A stretch of DNA of 64,000 nt. Source: Amycolatopsis aidingensis. Its GTDB lineage: Bacteria > Actinomycetota > Actinomycetes > Mycobacteriales > Pseudonocardiaceae. This document shows, piece by piece, positions 60,658-64,000 of this stretch. Positions within the stretch are counted from its first letter, which is position 1. Every line of letters starts with the position of its first letter. The DNA is taken from positions 1,023,501 to 1,087,500 of the forward strand of contig NZ_CP076538.1 in the NCBI RefSeq assembly GCF_018885265.1, read 5' to 3'. The notes below the pieces were generated by a model. That model saw only the letters and a list, made by a program, of their open reading frames with translations. It was not told the origin of the DNA and ran no database searches. The position numbers and the translations under genes are program-made.

Positions 60658-61959
60658 GTGGTTCATCTCGATGACCGCGGCACCACGGAACCCGTCGGGC
60701 CGAGGAGCCCGCACCGCCCGCACTGGGCCTGGCTGGTCCTGGTCGCCGCCTTCTTCGCACTGGTCGGCGCCGCCGGATTCCGCGCGGCGCCCAGCGTGCT
60801 GATCGATCCGCTGCACGCGGAGTTCGGCTGGTCCCGCGGGACCATCTCGGCGGCCGTCTCGATCAACATGCTGCTGTACGGGTTGTTCTCCCCGTTCGCC
60901 GCGGCGCTGATGGAACGCCTCGGCATGCGCAGGGTGGTTGCCACCGCGTTGCTGCTGGTCGCGGCGGGCAGCGGGCTGACGGTGTTCATGTCCGCCAGCT
61001 GGCAACTGATGCTGTGCTGGGGAGTGCTGGTGGGGGTGGGCACCGGTTCGATGGCACTGGCCTTCGTGGCCACGGTGACCTCACGCTGGTTCGTCCGGCA
61101 TCGCGGGCTGGTCAGCGGGGTGCTGACCGCGGCGGGCGCGGCAGGCCAGCTGGTGTTCCTGCCGCTGGTCGCGGTGCTGGCCACCGACCACGGCTGGCGC
61201 ACCGCGTCCCTTGCGGTCTCCGGTGCCGCGCTGGCCGTGGTGCCGATCGTGCTGCTCCTGCTGCGCGACCACCCGGCGGATGTCGGCACCACCGCCTACG
61301 GTGCGGCCCACGGTGAGGGAGCGGAGGCCGGACCCACCGTCCCGGCGGCGGGTTCCGCGCGGCGGGCCATGCTGGTACTTGCCGATGCGGCGCGGTCACC
61401 GACGTTCTGGCTGCTCGCCGGCGGGTTCGCCATCTGCGGTGCCTCCACCAACGGCCTGATCGGCACCCATTTCGTCCCCGCCGCACACGACCACGGCATG
61501 CCGCACACCACGGCGGCGAGCCTGCTCGCACTGGTCGGCGTGTTCGACATCGCGGGCACGGTCGCCTCCGGCTGGCTGACCGACCGGGTGGACCCCCGCT
61601 GGCTGCTTGGCATCTACTACACCCTGCGCGGCGCCTCGCTGCTGTTGCTGCCGCAGCTGTTCGCCCCCACCACCGAACCACCGATGTGGGCGTTCATCGT
61701 GTTCTACGGCCTGGACTGGGTGGCCACGGTGCCGCCGACGGTCGCGCTGTGCCGCCAGTGGTGGGGCAGCACCGGACCGATCGTCTTCGGCTGGGTGTTC
61801 GCCTCGCACCAGGTCGGTGCCGCGCTGGCCGCCCTCGGCGCCGGCCTCGCCCGCGACCAGCTGGGCAGCTACGACCTCGCCTGGTACGCGGCAGGCGGCC
61901 TGTGTGCACTCGCCGCCGTCATGTCCCTGCGCATCCGCCGCAGCCGTGTTTGCCCCTGA
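60658..61959 (+). CDS. MFS transporter
   Basis: 433 residues from a GTG. Twelve helices with the MFS motif DRVDPR between helices 8 and 9 region (SGWLTDRVDPRWLLGIYY) and a start LVLVAAFFALVGAAGFRAAPSVLIDPL typical of the monocarboxylate/oxalate-type group. A central Ala/Gly-rich loop joins the halves. Divergent from the GlxA-type regulator; cargo unknown. The last 14 bp run into the 21-bp repeats. Confidence 0.9.
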   Translation: MVHLDDRGTTEPVGPRSPHRPHWAWLVLVAAFFALVGAAGFRAAPSVLIDPLHAEFGWSRGTISAAVSINMLLYGLFSPFAAALMERLGMRRVVATALLLVAAGSGLTVFMSASWQLMLCWGVLVGVGTGSMALAFVATVTSRWFVRHRGLVSGVLTAAGAAGQLVFLPLVAVLATDHGWRTASLAVSGAALAVVPIVLLLLRDHPADVGTTAYGAAHGEGAEAGPTVPAAGSARRAMLVLADAARSPTFWLLAGGFAICGASTNGLIGTHFVPAAHDHGMPHTTAASLLALVGVFDIAGTVASGWLTDRVDPRWLLGIYYTLRGASLLLLPQLFAPTTEPPMWAFIVFYGLDWVATVPPTVALCRQWWGSTGPIVFGWVFASHQVGAALAALGAGLARDQLGSYDLAWYAAGGLCALAAVMSLRIRRSRVCP

Positions 61960-62046
61960 CGTAGCCGTGTTGCCCTCCACGCGCACGCGTTTGCCGTCTG
62001 CGCGCATGCGTTTGCTGTCCACGCGCACGCGTTTGCCGCTCACGTA
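61946..62046. repeat. degenerate 21-bp tandem repeats
   Basis: Four to five units of about 21 bp of the type GTTTGCCGTCCACGCGCACGC. The first covers the end of the MFS gene, and the last runs into the end of the ArsR gene. Possibly a bidirectional terminator; units vary by a few bases. Confidence 0.7.
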
Positions 62047-62636
62047 CCCGAGCCGGCCGTCGCCGGGCCCTCCTCCTCGTCGGGCCGCGGGAACCCGTGG
62101 ATGTGGATCAGCACGTCCCCGGCACCCTCGGGCTCGCGGTCGGCGTCGTACCGGCCGACGGTCCCGAGCAACTCGGCGAGCAGATCCTTCAACTCGGTGG
62201 GGGTCAGCCGGAGGAGCACGCTGTTGAACCCGGCGGCCTCGGCCCACTCGCGGGGCCAGGCCTGCCCGGAGTAGGCGAGTGCGCGCTGGAAGTCGAGCTC
62301 GATGACCTCGCGCACCAGGGTGCGCACCGGCCCGCGGGTCTCCGGATCGTCAAGGAAGTCGCCGATGTCGAACCGGGTGTAGTCGTGTGCGGCACGCCAC
62401 CAGCGTTCCCTGCGGGTCCCGAGCTCGGTTTCCTCCGTGATGAACCCGGTGTTGGCCAGCTGCCGCAGATGCCAGCTGATGTTGCCGCTGTCCTCGGCCA
62501 GCCGCTTGGCCAGCCGGGCCGAGGTGGCAGGACCCTCCGCGCGCAGCAGGCCGAGTATCCGCACCCGCAGTGGATGCGCCAGCCCGCGCAGGCTGCGGGT
62601 GTCCAGCTGCTTGTATTTCTCCGGGTCGGGCGCCAT
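62040..62636 (-). CDS. ArsR family helix-turn-helix regulator
   Basis: 198 residues from the ATG at 62636. Winged helix (RSLRGLAHPLRVRILGLLRAEGPATSARLAKRLAEDSGNISWHLRQLANTGFI) with a long C-terminal helical domain seen in ArsR-like regulators that lack Cys metal sites. Divergent from glnA2 with about 97 bp between, so control of glnA2 is possible but unproven. Confidence 0.85.
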   Translation of the reverse strand: MAPDPEKYKQLDTRSLRGLAHPLRVRILGLLRAEGPATSARLAKRLAEDSGNISWHLRQLANTGFITEETELGTRRERWWRAAHDYTRFDIGDFLDDPETRGPVRTLVREVIELDFQRALAYSGQAWPREWAEAAGFNSVLLRLTPTELKDLLAELLGTVGRYDADREPEGAGDVLIHIHGFPRPDEEEGPATAGSGT

Positions 62637-62732
62637 ACACCTCAGCCTAGAGTGCGAAGAACTCTTCGCAAGGTTAGCCGGATCGGGTACCGGGCAACAT
62701 GGCGTTAACACGATCCGCATAGGGTGCCGACA

Positions 62733-64000
62733 TGGAACGCCAGCAGGAGTTCGTGCTGCGCACGCTGGAAGAACGGGACATCCGCTTCGTCCGTCTGTGG
62801 TTCACCGACGTACTGGGCTTCCTCAAGTCGGTGGCCATCGCGCCCGCGGAGCTGGAGGGTGCCTTCGGCGAGGGGATCGGCTTCGACGGCTCGGCGATCG
62901 AGGGCTTCGCGCGGGTGTACGAGTCGGACATGGTCGCCAAGCCCGACCCGGCCACCTTCCAGGTGCTGCCGTGGGAGACGCCGGAGGGTGGCCACTACTC
63001 GGCGCGGATGTTCTGCGATATCGCGATGCCGAACGGCTCGCCGTCCTGGGCCGACCCCCGGCACGTGCTGCGCCGCCAGCTCTCCAAGGCCAGCGAGGCC
63101 GGTTTCACCTGCTACGTGCATCCGGAGATCGAGTTCTTCCTGCTGTCCACGCTGCCCGAAGACGGCCGCGAGCCGGAGCCCGCCGACAACGGCGGCTACT
63201 TCGACCAGGCGAGCCATGCCACGGCGACCCATTTCCGCAGGCACGCCATCGAGACGCTGGAGGCGATGGGCATCTCGGTGGAGTTCAGCCATCACGAGGG
63301 CGCGCCCGGCCAGCAGGAGATCGACCTGCGCTACGCGGACGCGCTCACCATGGCCGACAACGTGATGACCTTCCGGTACGTGGTCAAGGAGGTCGCGCTC
63401 ACCCAGGGCGTGCGGGCCACGTTCATGCCGAAGCCGTTCACCGACCAGCCCGGCTCCGGGATGCACACCCACTTCTCCCTGTTCGAGGGGGACAGCAACG
63501 CCTTCTACGACCCGGAGGATCCCTACGAGCTGTCCGAGACGGGCAAGGCGTTCGTCGCAGGCCTGCTCAGCCACGCCAGGGAGATCTCCGCGGTGACCAA
63601 CCAGTGGGTGAACTCCTACAAGCGGCTGATCAGCGGTGGCGAGGCACCGACGACGGTGTCCTGGGGGCGGGCGAACCGCTCCGCGCTGGTCCGGGTGCCG
63701 ATGTACTCGCCGGGCAAGGCGTCCTCGCGCCGGATCGAGCTCCGTACCCCGGACTCCGCCTGCAACCCGTACCTCGCCTATTCGGTGATCCTCGCGGCCG
63801 GGCTCAAGGGCATCGAGAAGGGTTACGAGCTGCCGCCCCCTGCCGAGGACAACATCTGGTCGCTGTCCGACGCCGAGCGCAGGGCCGCCGGGTACGCCCA
63901 GCTGCCGCAGAACCTCGGTGAGGCGCTGAGCGAGATGGAGCGTTCCGAGTTGCTGCCGGAGGCGCTCGGCGAGCATGTCTACGACTTCTTCCTGCGGAAC
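62733..64000 (+). CDS. glnA2: glutamine synthetase GlnA2 (3' end outside window)
   Basis: 422 codons visible, open at the window end. I recall mycobacterial glnA2 as about 446 residues, so roughly 24 are missing. Type I GS: GFDGSAIEGFARVYESD, HPEIEFFLL, SHHEGAPGQQEIDLRYADAL, FMPKPFTDQPGSGMHTHFSLF, SVILAAGLKGIEKGYE. N terminus MERQQEFVLRTLEERDIRFVRLWF is close to mycobacterial GlnA2. Not the adenylylated GlnA1. Next to Hip1-like genes as in mycobacteria. Confidence 0.95.

Noticed and set aside
1..64000. CRISPR array
   Set aside because: No regularly spaced repeats of 25-40 bp with unique spacers were seen. The only tandem arrays are the 66-bp pair and the 21-bp units, which have no spacers of CRISPR size.

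Overview
The window is about 64 kb of very GC-rich chromosomal DNA from an actinobacterium, most likely a member of the Pseudonocardiaceae (Amycolatopsis/Prauserella-like). The taxonomic call is an inference from base composition, frequent GTG/TTG starts, GTGA/ATGA stop-start overlaps, LGFP-repeat proteins, and gene order. Parts of both flanks keep, as I remember it, the Mycobacterium tuberculosis block Rv2222c-Rv2236c: cobD, SURF1, ptpA, Nif3-like, C4 zinc ribbon, RNase H/phosphatase on the left, and panB, the Hip1/CaeA-like proteases and glnA2 on the right. Here the block is split by about 34 kb of accessory genes.

Left part (1-13.4 kb): an M16 peptidase pair and NudC; a disrupted lipoprotein gene; a gluconate module (gntP, gntK and a divergent GntR/FCD regulator with two direct-repeat operators 21 bp apart); a divergent cobD; SURF1, a frameshifted fructosamine kinase and ptpA; then the Nif3, zinc-ribbon and RNase H/phosphatase operon, followed by RNase P RNA.

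Accessory part (13.4-47.5 kb): a secreted 1368-residue polymorphic toxin (ALF repeats, Ala-rich coiled coils, Hint domain, PD-(D/E)XK nuclease tip) whose stop codon lies inside the start of a HEAT-like, probable immunity gene; a small secreted protein and a trypsin-fold/LGFP pseudoprotease that has lost its catalytic His and Ser; a 21-residue Cys-rich peptide gene behind an IdeR-like palindrome and before a perfect 17-bp hairpin; an intact IS630-family element sitting exactly in a stop codon; a P450 with a palindromic operator; a T4SS-like cluster (VirB2-like?, PrgI-like, VirB4-like, VirB6-like, VirB8-like, muramidase/NlpC, Pro-rich protein) that contains a 44-residue coupled ORF made of a duplicated 22-residue unit; a TetR-controlled NmrA/DUF4386 pair; a PH-domain membrane protein; a MacB-like ABC export operon divergent from an OmpR-type two-component system; a CooC-like ATPase; an RNB-family RNase; and a DUF4326 protein.

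Right part (46.5-64 kb): prolyl aminopeptidase, panB, DUF998 with a coupled leader ORF, DinB, ogt, nadE, secA2, two tandem Hip1/TAP-like lipoprotein peptidases with blocks of identical DNA, an LprG-like lipoprotein, a GlxA-type AraC regulator divergent from an MFS transporter, an ArsR regulator, and glnA2, which runs off the window end.

Three genes on the minus strand carry apparent frameshifts, at least two of them beside short G/C runs; assembly errors are as likely as true decay.
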